Assembly: GCF_003987255.1 (NCBI RefSeq)
Contig: NZ_PIQC01000006.1
Coordinates: forward strand, 163,871-227,870
Length of the DNA stretch: 64,000 nt
Source: Idiomarina ramblicola
Lineage (GTDB): Bacteria; Pseudomonadota; Gammaproteobacteria; Enterobacterales; Alteromonadaceae
Reading direction: 5' to 3'
A model generated the notes under the pieces. It ran no database searches. It worked only from the letters and a program-made list of their open reading frames with translations, and had not been told where the DNA came from. Made by a program: the position numbers and the translations under genes. Below, in pieces: positions 28,114 to 38,987 of this stretch (positions are counted from its first letter, which is position 1; every line of letters begins with the position of its first letter).

Positions 28114-29261
28114 CCCATGCGGATGTCGCAATAGCCGGAGGCGGCTTAGTGGGCGCCTTAACCGGCTTAATGCTGGCGCAACAACGGCCCGACTGGCACA
28201 TTGTTGTCTGTGAGCCCCGGGCAGAGGGTCCGCCCGCGGATAAACGCATTATTGCTCTGGCTGCAGCTTCGGCGCAAAGACTACAAAGCCTCGGCGTACT
28301 CGACAGCATTGACACGACCCCAATAAAGCATATTCACATTTCCGACCGGGGCTTTGCCGGCGCAGCCGAGCTGCATGCGGAACATGAACAGGTTGAGGCG
28401 TTAGGACGGGTGGTTGCTGCTTCCGGGCTGGTTAATAACTTGTACCTTAACTGTCAAAAACAGACCAATTTAGAGTGGTTGTCCGGAGTCCGTTTAGAGT
28501 CACTGCAACAGCAACGAAAACACGTGGAATTAAGTCTGGATAACGGACAAAAACTGTTGGCTCAGTTACTCATTGGTGCCGACGGTCAGAATTCACGTGT
28601 TCGTGAGCAGTTAGGGCTAGAATCTGATGTGTATGATTACGGCCAGTTCGGTTGTATTGCGACACTGGACTTGGAACAGCCATTAGACGGCTGGGCGTAT
28701 GAACGTTTTACCGACGCCGGGCCCATTGCGTTATTGCCCATGCAAGGCAAACAGGCCTCTCTGGTCTGGAGCTTTACTGAGGCGCAACGCGAAGCAGCAG
28801 AGCAATGGTCAGAAAAAGAATTTCTGCGACATTGCCAACAGGCGTTTGGTTACCGCGCAGGAATTTTCTCGGGTGTGTCTAAGCGGGTCTTTTATCCGCT
28901 GATTTTACGCCGGGCTAAACGTTCGGTGCATCATCGCAGCGTGATCATTGGTAATGCCTCGCATGCCTTGCACCCCATAGCGGGGCAGGGCTTTAACCTG
29001 GGCCTGCGGGACACGGAGGAGCTGTGCGAGTCACTGGCAACAACCGATGACCCAGGCAGTTTTAAGGCGCTGCAGCGTTATGAACAGAGCCGCGAACGTG
29101 ATTACCAGGCCATTATTAAGCTGACCGATGGGTTGGTGCGTGGCTTTTCGAATCAATACCTGCCAACCGTTATCGGGCGTAACAGCGCGTTGATGTTACT
29201 GCAGCATTGTACGCCACTGAAATCAGCGTTTGCGCGTTTAACCATGGGAATGCAGGTATGA
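28095..29261 (+). CDS. ubiH: 2-octaprenyl-6-methoxyphenol hydroxylase
   Basis: The 388-residue flavoprotein monooxygenase has the dinucleotide motif AIAGGGLVGALTGLMLA, the middle GADGQNSRVRE motif and the C-terminal FAD motif GNASHALHPIAGQGFNLGLRD. It fits UbiH, which hydroxylates C1 of the ubiquinone ring precursor. It lies in the conserved ygfB-pepP-ubiH-ubiI operon and overlaps both neighbours (19 nt with pepP, 4 nt with the next gene). Assignment as UbiH rather than UbiI rests on gene order. Confidence 0.92.
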   Translation: MDEKPVTHADVAIAGGGLVGALTGLMLAQQRPDWHIVVCEPRAEGPPADKRIIALAAASAQRLQSLGVLDSIDTTPIKHIHISDRGFAGAAELHAEHEQVEALGRVVAASGLVNNLYLNCQKQTNLEWLSGVRLESLQQQRKHVELSLDNGQKLLAQLLIGADGQNSRVREQLGLESDVYDYGQFGCIATLDLEQPLDGWAYERFTDAGPIALLPMQGKQASLVWSFTEAQREAAEQWSEKEFLRHCQQAFGYRAGIFSGVSKRVFYPLILRRAKRSVHHRSVIIGNASHALHPIAGQGFNLGLRDTEELCESLATTDDPGSFKALQRYEQSRERDYQAIIKLTDGLVRGFSNQYLPTVIGRNSALMLLQHCTPLKSAFARLTMGMQV

Positions 29262-30439
29262 AACGGTTAAAAGTCGACAGTGTGATCATTGGCGGCGGCA
29301 TGATAGGCCTGGCGTTGGCTTGTGGGCTGGCGCGTCGTGGTCAGCAAGTGGCTGTTATTGAGCGTCACAAACAACCCGAATTACCACAGCAGCCAGCTTT
29401 GCGAGTCAGTGCCTTAAGTCACCGCAGCCGCAGCTTACTGAAAGGTTTGGATGTCTGGTCAAAAGTAGAAGGTTTCAGAACGGGTCCGTACCAGGCCATG
29501 CACGTATGGGACAAAGACAACGCCGCAACTATTCATTTTGACGCGAAAGAAGTGAACCAGCAGGATATTGGCGCCATAGCTGAAAATGCGGTAGTGGAGC
29601 ATTTTCTTTGGCAGGTTGCAGAAGAAGCCGGCGTGCACATAATTGAAGCTGAAAAATGGCAGCTGAGAACGCCGGTCAGCGAGCAACAAGAGCACCCGAA
29701 TGATCCGGTTCGGCTGATGACGAACGATTACGAAATTGACGCCGGTATGCTATTCGGCGCCGATGGCGCGCGTTCCCGGGTTCGGCAACTGGCCGACTTA
29801 CCTATAACCTTCTGGGATTACGAGCAGCAGGGCATTGTTGCTAATATTCGCACTGAACAACCCCATCAGGGCGTTGCCCGTCAGGTGTTTTTACCCAGCG
29901 GGCCACTAGCCTTATTACCAACTTATGACTCGCATTTGTGCTCCATTGTCTGGTCAGCCGACACAGAAGTCGCTGCCGAGCTCATGGCATTAGCAGATAA
30001 CCCGGAAAAGTTTGCCTGGCGCGTGCAAATTGCCAGTGACAATGTACTGGGACACTGCCAGCTGGATTCCGAGGTAGCCGCTTTTCCGCTGCGCATGCAA
30101 TACGCGCGGCAGTGGTACGCAGGCAGTACGGTTTTAATGGGAGACGCCGCACACAGTATTCACCCACTAGCCGGTCAGGGTGCCAACCTGGGCTTTGCCG
30201 ACGTAGACACCTGGTTAAGGCTATTAGACGAGGGTTTAACCGGACAACGTTTGTTTGCCGCTTATCAGCGTGAACGCAAAGCCGACTCATTGGTTATGAT
30301 AAGCGCCATGGAAGCCTTTAAATGCGGTTTCGGTTCAAGCAATCCGGCGCTGAAACTGATCAGAGCAGCTGCTTTTGCCTTGCCGGCGGCTATAGCACCG
30401 GTTAAACGCAAATTTGTACAAAAAGCACTCGGTTATTGA
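29258..30439 (+). CDS. ubiI: UbiI/VisC-type ubiquinone hydroxylase
   Basis: From ATG 29258 (ATGA overlap with ubiH) the product is 393 residues. It is a paralogue of UbiH with the FAD motifs SVIIGGGMIGLALACGLARRG, FGADGARSRVRQLA (in parts) and MGDAAHSIHPLAGQGANLGFAD. It should be the C5 hydroxylase of ubiquinone synthesis (UbiI, formerly VisC). The frame is open back to 29207, but that would put about 17 codons inside ubiH. A UbiF-type function cannot be excluded from sequence alone. Confidence 0.88.
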   Translation: MKRLKVDSVIIGGGMIGLALACGLARRGQQVAVIERHKQPELPQQPALRVSALSHRSRSLLKGLDVWSKVEGFRTGPYQAMHVWDKDNAATIHFDAKEVNQQDIGAIAENAVVEHFLWQVAEEAGVHIIEAEKWQLRTPVSEQQEHPNDPVRLMTNDYEIDAGMLFGADGARSRVRQLADLPITFWDYEQQGIVANIRTEQPHQGVARQVFLPSGPLALLPTYDSHLCSIVWSADTEVAAELMALADNPEKFAWRVQIASDNVLGHCQLDSEVAAFPLRMQYARQWYAGSTVLMGDAAHSIHPLAGQGANLGFADVDTWLRLLDEGLTGQRLFAAYQRERKADSLVMISAMEAFKCGFGSSNPALKLIRAAAFALPAAIAPVKRKFVQKALGY

Positions 30440-30441
30440 AC

Positions 30442-30471
30442 TTGTAATTGACCCACCGCAGAGCCTATAAT
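30442..30471 (+). promoter_or_regulatory. Putative sigma70 promoter of gcvT
   Basis: TTGTAA at 30442-30447 and a perfect TATAAT at 30466-30471 are 18 bp apart, 38 bp before the gcvT start. The short leader leaves no room for a glycine riboswitch. Confidence 0.6.
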
Positions 30472-30508
30472 CTGCGCCCATTAAACAGAGCCAATTTGGG
30501 GATGATTT

Positions 30509-31588
30509 ATGGGCAGCAAAACGCCTTTGTACGACGCACATTTACGCGCTGAAGCGAAGATGGTCGACTTTCACGGCTGGGATATGCCGTTGAACTATGG
30601 CTCGCAAATTGAAGAGCACAAAGCAGTACGTGAGCATTGTGGTGTTTTTGATGTGTCGCATATGACCATTGTGGACGTTGAAGGCGCTGAAGCGCAGAAC
30701 TTCTTGCGTTATTTGCTGGCTAACGACGTTGCCAAATTGAAAACCCCGGGTAAAGCACAATACACCAGCATGTTGAATGAAAACGGCGGTGTTATTGATG
30801 ACCTTATCGTGTATTTCTTCTCTGAAACTGCTTACCGTTTAGTCGTAAACTCTGCCACTCGTGACAAAGATCTGGGCTGGATTGAAAAAGTGGCCGCAGA
30901 CTTTGATGTCAGCGTAAAAGAACGTGATGACATGGCAATGGTTGCCGTTCAGGGACCTGAAGCCGCTGAGAAAATGCAACAAGTGCTGTCCGCAGAGCAG
31001 TTTGCTGAAATTGACGGCATGAAGCCGTTTTTAGGCAAAAACGTAGATGATTATTTCATCGCAACGACCGGGTATACTGGCGAAAAAGGCTATGAAATTG
31101 TGGTTCCGGCGGGGCAAATCGAAACCCTTTGGAATCAACTGCTGGAAGCCGGTGTGGCCCCTTGTGGTTTAGGCGCCCGTGATACGCTTCGTCTGGAAGC
31201 CGGCATGAATTTGTATGGCCAGGACATGGATGAAGAAATCACGCCGCTGGAAGCCAATATGGGCTGGAGCGTAGCTTTTGACCCGGCGGAACGTGACTTT
31301 ATGGGTCGCAAAGCACTGGAACAGAAAAAAGCCGAAGGCCACGACAAGCTGGTTGGTCTGGTTATGAAAGACAAAGGTGTTCTACGTCACGGCCAGAAAG
31401 TACTGGTTGAGGGTGGCGAAGGCATTATTACGTCAGGTTCGTTTTCTCCGACGCTTGGTTTTTCTGTTGCGATGGCGCGTGTGCCTGCTAGTGTGGGTGA
31501 TACAGCCGAAGTAGAATTACGTAAGAAGAACGTGACGGTACAGGTAGTGAAACCAGGTTTCGTCAGAAACGGTCAATCTGTTTTATAA
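30509..31588 (+). CDS. gcvT: Glycine cleavage system T protein (aminomethyltransferase)
   Basis: The 359-residue enzyme transfers the methylene group from the aminomethyl-lipoyl H protein to tetrahydrofolate, releasing ammonia. Signature segments are [37 protein letters not shown] and [20 protein letters not shown], the last including the catalytic Asp region. It begins the gcvT-gcvH-gcvP order, with gcvH 50 nt downstream. Confidence 0.96.
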   Translation: MGSKTPLYDAHLRAEAKMVDFHGWDMPLNYGSQIEEHKAVREHCGVFDVSHMTIVDVEGAEAQNFLRYLLANDVAKLKTPGKAQYTSMLNENGGVIDDLIVYFFSETAYRLVVNSATRDKDLGWIEKVAADFDVSVKERDDMAMVAVQGPEAAEKMQQVLSAEQFAEIDGMKPFLGKNVDDYFIATTGYTGEKGYEIVVPAGQIETLWNQLLEAGVAPCGLGARDTLRLEAGMNLYGQDMDEEITPLEANMGWSVAFDPAERDFMGRKALEQKKAEGHDKLVGLVMKDKGVLRHGQKVLVEGGEGIITSGSFSPTLGFSVAMARVPASVGDTAEVELRKKNVTVQVVKPGFVRNGQSVL

Positions 31589-31638
31589 TCGAACAAGATT
31601 CAATACATTCCGGGCTAACCGGGTAGAAGGAAAGCAAT

Positions 31639-32028
31639 ATGAGCAATATTCCAGCAGATCTGAAATACGCGTCAACCCACGAATGGGTTCGCGATGAAGG
31701 CGACGGCACTTTTACCGTAGGTATCTCTGAGCATGCGCAGGAGCTTCTTGGCGATATGGTGTTTGTTGAGTTACCAGACGTGGGTGACAAAGTGGCAACA
31801 GGCGACGATATTGCGGTTGCTGAATCAGTCAAAGCGGCATCAGACATCTACGCGCCAATGACCGGTGAAGTCGTTGCGGTTAACGAAGACCTGGAAGACG
31901 CCCCTGAAACCGTTAACAACGACCCTTATGGTGACGGCTGGTTATTCCGTATAAAAGCAGAGGACAGCGGCGAGCTGGATAATTTGCTGGACGCCAATAC
32001 TTACGAGGCTTCAATCGACGAAGACTGA
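31639..32028 (+). CDS. gcvH: Glycine cleavage system H protein
   Basis: The 129-residue lipoyl carrier has the lipoylation site Lys in [20 protein letters not shown] and the conserved [20 protein letters not shown] start. It shuttles the aminomethyl group between P, T and L proteins. An AGAAGG ribosome site precedes ATG 31639. A hairpin with a T-rich tail follows, before gcvP. Confidence 0.97.
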   Translation: MSNIPADLKYASTHEWVRDEGDGTFTVGISEHAQELLGDMVFVELPDVGDKVATGDDIAVAESVKAASDIYAPMTGEVVAVNEDLEDAPETVNNDPYGDGWLFRIKAEDSGELDNLLDANTYEASIDED

Positions 32029-32067
32029 GGCCATTGGCGCACCGCACCAATGACACAGAGCGTCCTG

Positions 32068-32096
32068 AGCCCCGGAATTTAGCCGGGGTTCATTGT
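32068..32096 (+). terminator. Hairpin with T-rich tail between gcvH and gcvP
   Basis: AGCCCCGG (32068-32075) pairs with CCGGGGTT (32083-32090, one G-T pair) around the loop AATTTAG. After CATTG comes a run of six T. This could end part of the gcvTH transcripts and lower gcvP expression, or serve as an attenuator. The tail is offset by five bases, so strength is uncertain. Confidence 0.6.
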
Positions 32097-32153
32097 TTTT
32101 TGTATCCGATAAGTTTTCGATAAATTTCCGATAAATGTACGAGGCTGAGTTAA

Positions 32154-35038
<2,885 letters not shown>

Positions 35039-35042
<4 letters not shown>

Positions 35043-35060
35043 CCTGACGTTCACGTCAGG
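35039..35060. repeat. REP-like palindrome overlapping the gcvP stop
   Basis: GTAGCCTGACGT then TC then ACGTCAGG forms an 8-bp perfect hairpin, and the gcvP stop codon TAG is bases 2-4 of the unit. The next 25 bases (including TGAGAT and GACATGAAT) resemble the second half of the 55304 element but no longer pair. It is a half or decayed copy. Confidence 0.7.
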
Positions 35061-35087
35061 TGAGATGCCTCAATGACATGAATCTCG

Positions 35088-35113
35088 AGCCCGCTTTTTA
35101 GCGGGCTTTTTTA
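35088..35113 (+). terminator. Rho-independent terminator after gcvP
   Basis: AGCCCGC (35088-35094) and GCGGGCT (35101-35107) form a 7-bp GC-rich stem with a six-base loop, followed by six T. It ends the gcv transcript. Confidence 0.92.
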
Positions 35114-35263
35114 TCGCTAATAGCCTTTCACGCAGTCTGGCGCTTTCTTTCAGCTGATAAGCTGGTTCTGGCCCAACGAAAAAGGTAAAGAATAATTAGT
35201 TTGGTACAGGCACTCACTGTTGCTAGCAGCAGTAGAGGCCGACCTTCTTCAAGCTCCATGACA

Positions 35264-35340
35264 ATTCAACAAATGCATCCGGGTAAAGGTCGAATTGAGT
35301 CCAAGCGGCTTGCCTGATCCGCTTGAATGATCTGTTAGGA
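35264..35340 (-). other. attC-like recombination site (integron cassette relic)
   Basis: On the minus strand a 77-bp imperfect palindrome starts just after the stop of the small membrane gene. Its ends read TCCTAAC (35341-35335) and GTTGAAT (35270-35264); the latter fits the integron core GTTRRRY exactly and the former fits RYYYAAC at six of seven bases. Outer arms CCTAACAGATCATTC and GGATGCATTTGTTG pair imperfectly, and inner arms CAAGCGG and CCGCTTG (35302-35308 and 35319-35325) pair perfectly. This is the layout of an attC. No integrase gene is in the window. Confidence 0.5.
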
Positions 35341-35341
35341 A

Positions 35342-35626
35342 TTACAGCCACCGTAATATGAATCCCGCAATGACAAGCGTAATCCCGACGTAAGAAAGGT
35401 ATTCGGACCAGAGCGCTGCACGAGTGCTAGTAGATGCTTTCTTGAAGCTATACGCACTGGGGTAAAAATAGGCCAAAGGTACCATGAGCAAAAAGCCGAT
35501 CCCTTTCAGCAAGTCATCGGTGTGGAATGAATCCATATATACATAGTCTACTATGCCAAGTATGCCCAAAAGCGTGAACACAATGGCCAAAAAGTAACTA
35601 TGCTTTTCCGAAGCTGTTTTTGCCAT
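35342..35626 (-). CDS. Small membrane protein of unknown function
   Basis: From ATG 35626, which has GGAGGG just upstream, the protein is 94 residues; an ATG four codons earlier lacks a ribosome site. Three hydrophobic stretches are visible: HSYFLAIVFTLLGILGIVDY, LLKGIGFLLMVPLAYFYP and YLSYVGITLVIAGFILRWL, so it should be a three-helix inner-membrane protein. I do not recognise the family. It ends directly at an attC-like site, which suggests an integron gene cassette, and it is divergent from the esterase. Confidence 0.6.
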   Translation of the reverse strand: MAKTASEKHSYFLAIVFTLLGILGIVDYVYMDSFHTDDLLKGIGFLLMVPLAYFYPSAYSFKKASTSTRAALWSEYLSYVGITLVIAGFILRWL

Positions 35627-35723
35627 AGAGCCCTCCATTTAAAACTATTGAATGTCAAAGTGAAAACTGGTTAAGTACGTTAACCATTCTGAGCGTCTTG
35701 CTCAAGCTGATAGGAAATCAATA

Positions 35724-36563
35724 ATGAAGTTAGTTTGGGTGCTCATCCTATTCATCTTCTGCCCAGTAACCTTCGCCAATGACGCCGTAGAAATCCCCAG
35801 AAGCAAGACAGTTGAGTTAACTGACCCCGCGAGTAAACTCGTCTATCCAGTCTTCATTAAGACGCCGCGCTCATATAGGTCTAGTACTGATAAGGTCTAC
35901 CCCGTTATTTACCTGACCGATGGTATGTATAGCTTTCAAATAGCCTCTGGTGCCACAAGATTTCCGATGAATAGTGGAGCAATGGAGGAAGCCTTTATTG
36001 TCAGCTTGTCATACTCCAAAGAGTCGAAAGGCGCATCGAGCCGTATTCGTGACTACACCCCAAGCCGTGCAGATGATTGGAAGTTGCCAACTGGCAATGC
36101 TGAGGGGCACGCGCTTTTCATACGAGAAGTGGTTTTTCCATATATGGCGGCTAATTATCGAGTAAGCGCAACTGAGCGCACCTACGTGGGAAACTCGTTG
36201 GGCGGGTTGTTAGGTGCTTATATACTGTTTAAACACCCAACTATGTTTAGTAGTTATGTGCTTGGTAGTCCGTCAATTTGGTTCAACAACCATCATTTGT
36301 TGAGCTTAAAACCGAATGAATCACGCAGCCCCGTTAAAGTCTATATATCAGTTGGAAGCCTTGAACGTCCACAGTTTGGAGAAAAGCAGGATATGGTTGC
36401 AGGAGCCACCAAACTGAAGGACAAAATTGTTACCGAAGCCGGTGAATCTGTCACGCTCAAGTTCAATATTATCGAGGATGCAAAGCATGCTACCGCATTT
36501 CCGACTACCTTAATTCAAGGTTTAGATTGGATTTATGGGAAGCCTAAGGTAGAGCAGCGCTGA
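35724..36563 (+). CDS. Secreted alpha/beta-hydrolase esterase (esterase D/BesA-like)
   Basis: The 279-residue protein has a signal peptide (MKLVWVLILFIFCPVTFAND). Its fold matches the putative esterase family PF00756: YPVIYLTDGMYSFQ near the start, nucleophile elbow GNSLGGLLGAYILF (G-x-S-x-G), and a late His in EDAKHATAFP. Family members cleave esters such as siderophore trilactones, S-formylglutathione or acyl sugars; the substrate here is open. It lies in the A+T-rich accessory block, between two attC-like sites, and has no co-directional neighbour close by. Confidence 0.8.
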   Translation: MKLVWVLILFIFCPVTFANDAVEIPRSKTVELTDPASKLVYPVFIKTPRSYRSSTDKVYPVIYLTDGMYSFQIASGATRFPMNSGAMEEAFIVSLSYSKESKGASSRIRDYTPSRADDWKLPTGNAEGHALFIREVVFPYMAANYRVSATERTYVGNSLGGLLGAYILFKHPTMFSSYVLGSPSIWFNNHHLLSLKPNESRSPVKVYISVGSLERPQFGEKQDMVAGATKLKDKIVTEAGESVTLKFNIIEDAKHATAFPTTLIQGLDWIYGKPKVEQR

Positions 36564-36736
36564 AATTTATCACTAGCCAGTTATTTGCGCTTAGTTAGCT
36601 ATGAGCGACTTGCCGATGCCATTTGAGTTGCTAGTTAATTCTGCTTTGTGCCAATTGCGGACGTTTACGCTCGTCTAAACGGCGAGCAAATTGTTGCCAA
36701 TCCGGTGGCCAAAGGCCGCGACGTTTAAGGCGCTTG
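36564..36736. other. Intergenic stretch with VCR-like inverted repeat
   Basis: No coding potential is seen. At 36662-36741, read on the minus strand, AACAAGCGCCTTAAACG is followed about 40 bases later by CGTTTAGACGAGCGTAAAC. These resemble the two ends of Vibrio-type attC sites (AACAAACGCC... and ...TTAGGCGGGCGTTA) with several transitions. It sits directly after the stop of the minus-strand SieB-like gene, where a cassette attC belongs. The match is degenerate. Confidence 0.35.
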
Positions 36737-37540
36737 TTACGTTGTATTGCCCGATACAAGACCACCTCCTGTTGTATAAGCATGATACTGAACTTCGGAA
36801 TCTTTCAGTTCAATAGGAGCAACACCTTTTTCTGCTTCGAAATATTTCGCGGAAAGTTGTTTTGATAAACCTTTATCTAGTGCATAAACGCTAGATGACT
36901 TGCTTTTAGTAATCGTAACAAGCCCGTAACGAGATAAGTCTTCGTAATACTCTGTTACCTCGTATGGTATCAGACCATGTTGATTCTTTAATGAGTCAAC
37001 ATCCCGATTAAAAAACACTGCAAGATACTTAGCAATGTTTCCGTTGAAATTTTGTACCACACCTAATTTTTGTTGATTTTTTAACTTCTTAAATTTTAAC
37101 TTAACGAAAGCAGTAGCAAACCAATTCAGAAGTAAAACCTTCGAATTAACATCATGTTTCCTGACCCCAACACACTTTGAGATTATTTTTTTAACCTCAT
37201 GATGGTTCCGATAAACGCCATTCTCATCAATACATTTATTAAGAATAATGGCTTCGTCGTCGGATAGGCATTCAACGGCTTTAATCGATGAAAAAATACG
37301 ATGGCAATAATTAGATGCTCGTAATGTGCAGCGACACATGATTAGCACAACTTTTGCTAAGACAAAATATACGGCACTATAGAAAACCAATAAAATCATA
37401 AATTTAGTTAAAATTGGTAGTTCAATAGCTATGGGGAGAGACACCGAAAGCATACTCGCAACTAGCACAAAAATTGCTCCAATCGCTTTATTGGTAGTCC
37501 AATCCAAACTCAGGATTTCTTTTATGTCCGATAATTTCAA
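36737..37540 (-). CDS. Membrane protein resembling superinfection-exclusion SieB
   Basis: The 267-residue product has two closely spaced membrane helices (about 17-42 and 45-68) and then a soluble, lysine-rich region. The segment CLSDDEAIILNKCIDENGVYRN resembles the L-x-x-x-E-x-x-I-L-x-x-F-I motif of the SieB family, which blocks superinfecting phage in lambdoid prophages. A later winged-helix-like stretch (IPYEVTEYYEDLSRYGLVTI) could mediate sensing. The gene is very rich in A+T compared with its surroundings and is followed by an attC-like repeat, so it is probably acquired. The family call is tentative. Confidence 0.5.
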   Translation of the reverse strand: MKLSDIKEILSLDWTTNKAIGAIFVLVASMLSVSLPIAIELPILTKFMILLVFYSAVYFVLAKVVLIMCRCTLRASNYCHRIFSSIKAVECLSDDEAIILNKCIDENGVYRNHHEVKKIISKCVGVRKHDVNSKVLLLNWFATAFVKLKFKKLKNQQKLGVVQNFNGNIAKYLAVFFNRDVDSLKNQHGLIPYEVTEYYEDLSRYGLVTITKSKSSSVYALDKGLSKQLSAKYFEAEKGVAPIELKDSEVQYHAYTTGGGLVSGNTT

Positions 37541-37908
37541 CGAAACGACCTTGTAAACTTAACAGTGTATTATGCCGACCGTGCAAGGTCAGCTTCCTTG
37601 CAAGCTAGATTACCTTGTGAGGTCAAAAAGTCCAATGTCTGCTCTTCGCTCAGAGCCGACATCGTCGATGATTCTCGGTCCACCCCAAAAACGGTTACTG
37701 AGTGTCCGGTAAACTAGTGGCGATTCAGAAGGATATGATGACTATGAGGTTTATGTAGCTCGCAAAGAGCAACTACTTAAACTATTGGTTCAGTAACTGT
37801 AATTTCAGAGTCAGTTCCAGAAGCACAATGGCCGAAAGTGTGAGTTTAATGTCATTCTGGACATTGATGTTTGTGTTAAAGTTCACAAATCCTCGCTAAC
37901 TAGAGACC
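37541..37908. other. Non-coding stretch with two hairpins
   Basis: No open frame of note. TGCAAGG at 37582-37588 pairs with CCTTGCA at 37596-37602. ATGTCTGCTCT at 37635-37645 pairs with AGAGCCGACAT at 37652-37662 with one mismatch; the second is related to palindromes at 41496 and 42559. The rest is A+T-rich and probably holds the divergent promoters of the SieB-like and GlxA-like genes, but I see no clear -35/-10 pair. Confidence 0.5.
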
Positions 37909-38871
37909 ATGATGATTGCAGTTGGGATTGTAATTTATCCAGATATTCAGGCGATTGATCTTTCAGGTGCCTTGGATTGTTTTGGTCAGGCCAATCAAAC
38001 TCTAATCGCAGCAGGGCGACAGCCCTGTTACCGCATGTTCACTTTGTCACAAAGCAAAAGTAATTTAAAAGCCGAGAATGGTTTGCAACTGTGTGCCGAA
38101 TTCACACTGGAAGATTGCCCGGCCATTGATTATCTGGTGATTCCTGGAGGCGCAGGTGCTCGTGCGTTAACGGCGGATCCGATATTCATGGCGTGGCTGC
38201 GTGAGCAAGGTTCAAGTGCACAAAAACTGCTATCCATTTGCACTGGTGCATACCTGCTAGCCCATAGTGGTCTAGTGGATGGCTTAACGCTCGCTACTCA
38301 CTGGCGCTTTGCCGAAGATTTACAGAAACGTTATCCCAAAGTACGCGTCAATCCGACCGAGCTGTACGTGAAGACCGGTAAATTCTACTCTTCTGGAGGT
38401 ATGACTGCGGGTATAGACCTTTGTCTGGCTGTAATAGAGCAGGATTTAGGTGTTGCTATTGCTCAGTCAATAGCACAAGAGTTCGTCATGTACTTGCGAC
38501 GAAGCGGTAACCAATCACAATATGCTAGCCCTTTAAAAATACAACATAGTGTAGAACAGCGTTTTACTCAGTTGCAGAATTGGCTTCTTGAGCATCTGGA
38601 TCAACCACTGACCGTCGCTGATATGGCAGTACAAGTCGCATTAAGCGAACGTCAGTTTCGCCGGGTATTCCAAACCAGGTTTGCGATGTCACCAATGCAA
38701 TATTTGCTGCACTTGCGGTTAGACAAAGCCAGAAGTCTGCTTTTATGTGATGGTTATTCCTTGCAGCGGGTTAGTCTGGCAGTAGGGGTTAAGGATTCAC
38801 GTAGCCTAATCCGGTTATTTAACAAAGCTTTTGGTTGCACACCGGGCGAGTATAAAAAGCACTTCTGTTAA
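37909..38871 (+). CDS. GlxA-family AraC-type transcriptional regulator
   Basis: The 320-residue protein joins an N-terminal DJ-1/PfpI-like domain (about 1-190, with the cysteine elbow LLSICTGAYLLAHSGLVDG) to a C-terminal AraC double helix-turn-helix (about 215-318: DMAVQVALSERQFRRVFQTR and VSLAVGVKDSRSLIRLFNKA). This is the GlxA/FtrA plan, a ligand-responsive activator. It probably controls the downstream beta-lactamase-fold gene, 116 nt away on the same strand. A decayed copy of its last 24 codons is found at 40249-40323, before the next gene. Confidence 0.88.
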   Translation: MMIAVGIVIYPDIQAIDLSGALDCFGQANQTLIAAGRQPCYRMFTLSQSKSNLKAENGLQLCAEFTLEDCPAIDYLVIPGGAGARALTADPIFMAWLREQGSSAQKLLSICTGAYLLAHSGLVDGLTLATHWRFAEDLQKRYPKVRVNPTELYVKTGKFYSSGGMTAGIDLCLAVIEQDLGVAIAQSIAQEFVMYLRRSGNQSQYASPLKIQHSVEQRFTQLQNWLLEHLDQPLTVADMAVQVALSERQFRRVFQTRFAMSPMQYLLHLRLDKARSLLLCDGYSLQRVSLAVGVKDSRSLIRLFNKAFGCTPGEYKKHFC

Positions 38872-38987
38872 GTAGGCATCTTTAAATCATATTATTTGAA
38901 GCATTTTATGCATGCTGGAGTGATTTCGTTGCGGATTGCTTCTTTAGTGCTCAATGTAAAAGTTAATTTCAAAATCAGGAGTTTATC

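Noticed and set aside
30440..30508. Possible glycine riboswitch before gcvT
   Set aside because: The leader is only about 38 bp from the -10 box to the start codon; no tandem glycine aptamer could fit.
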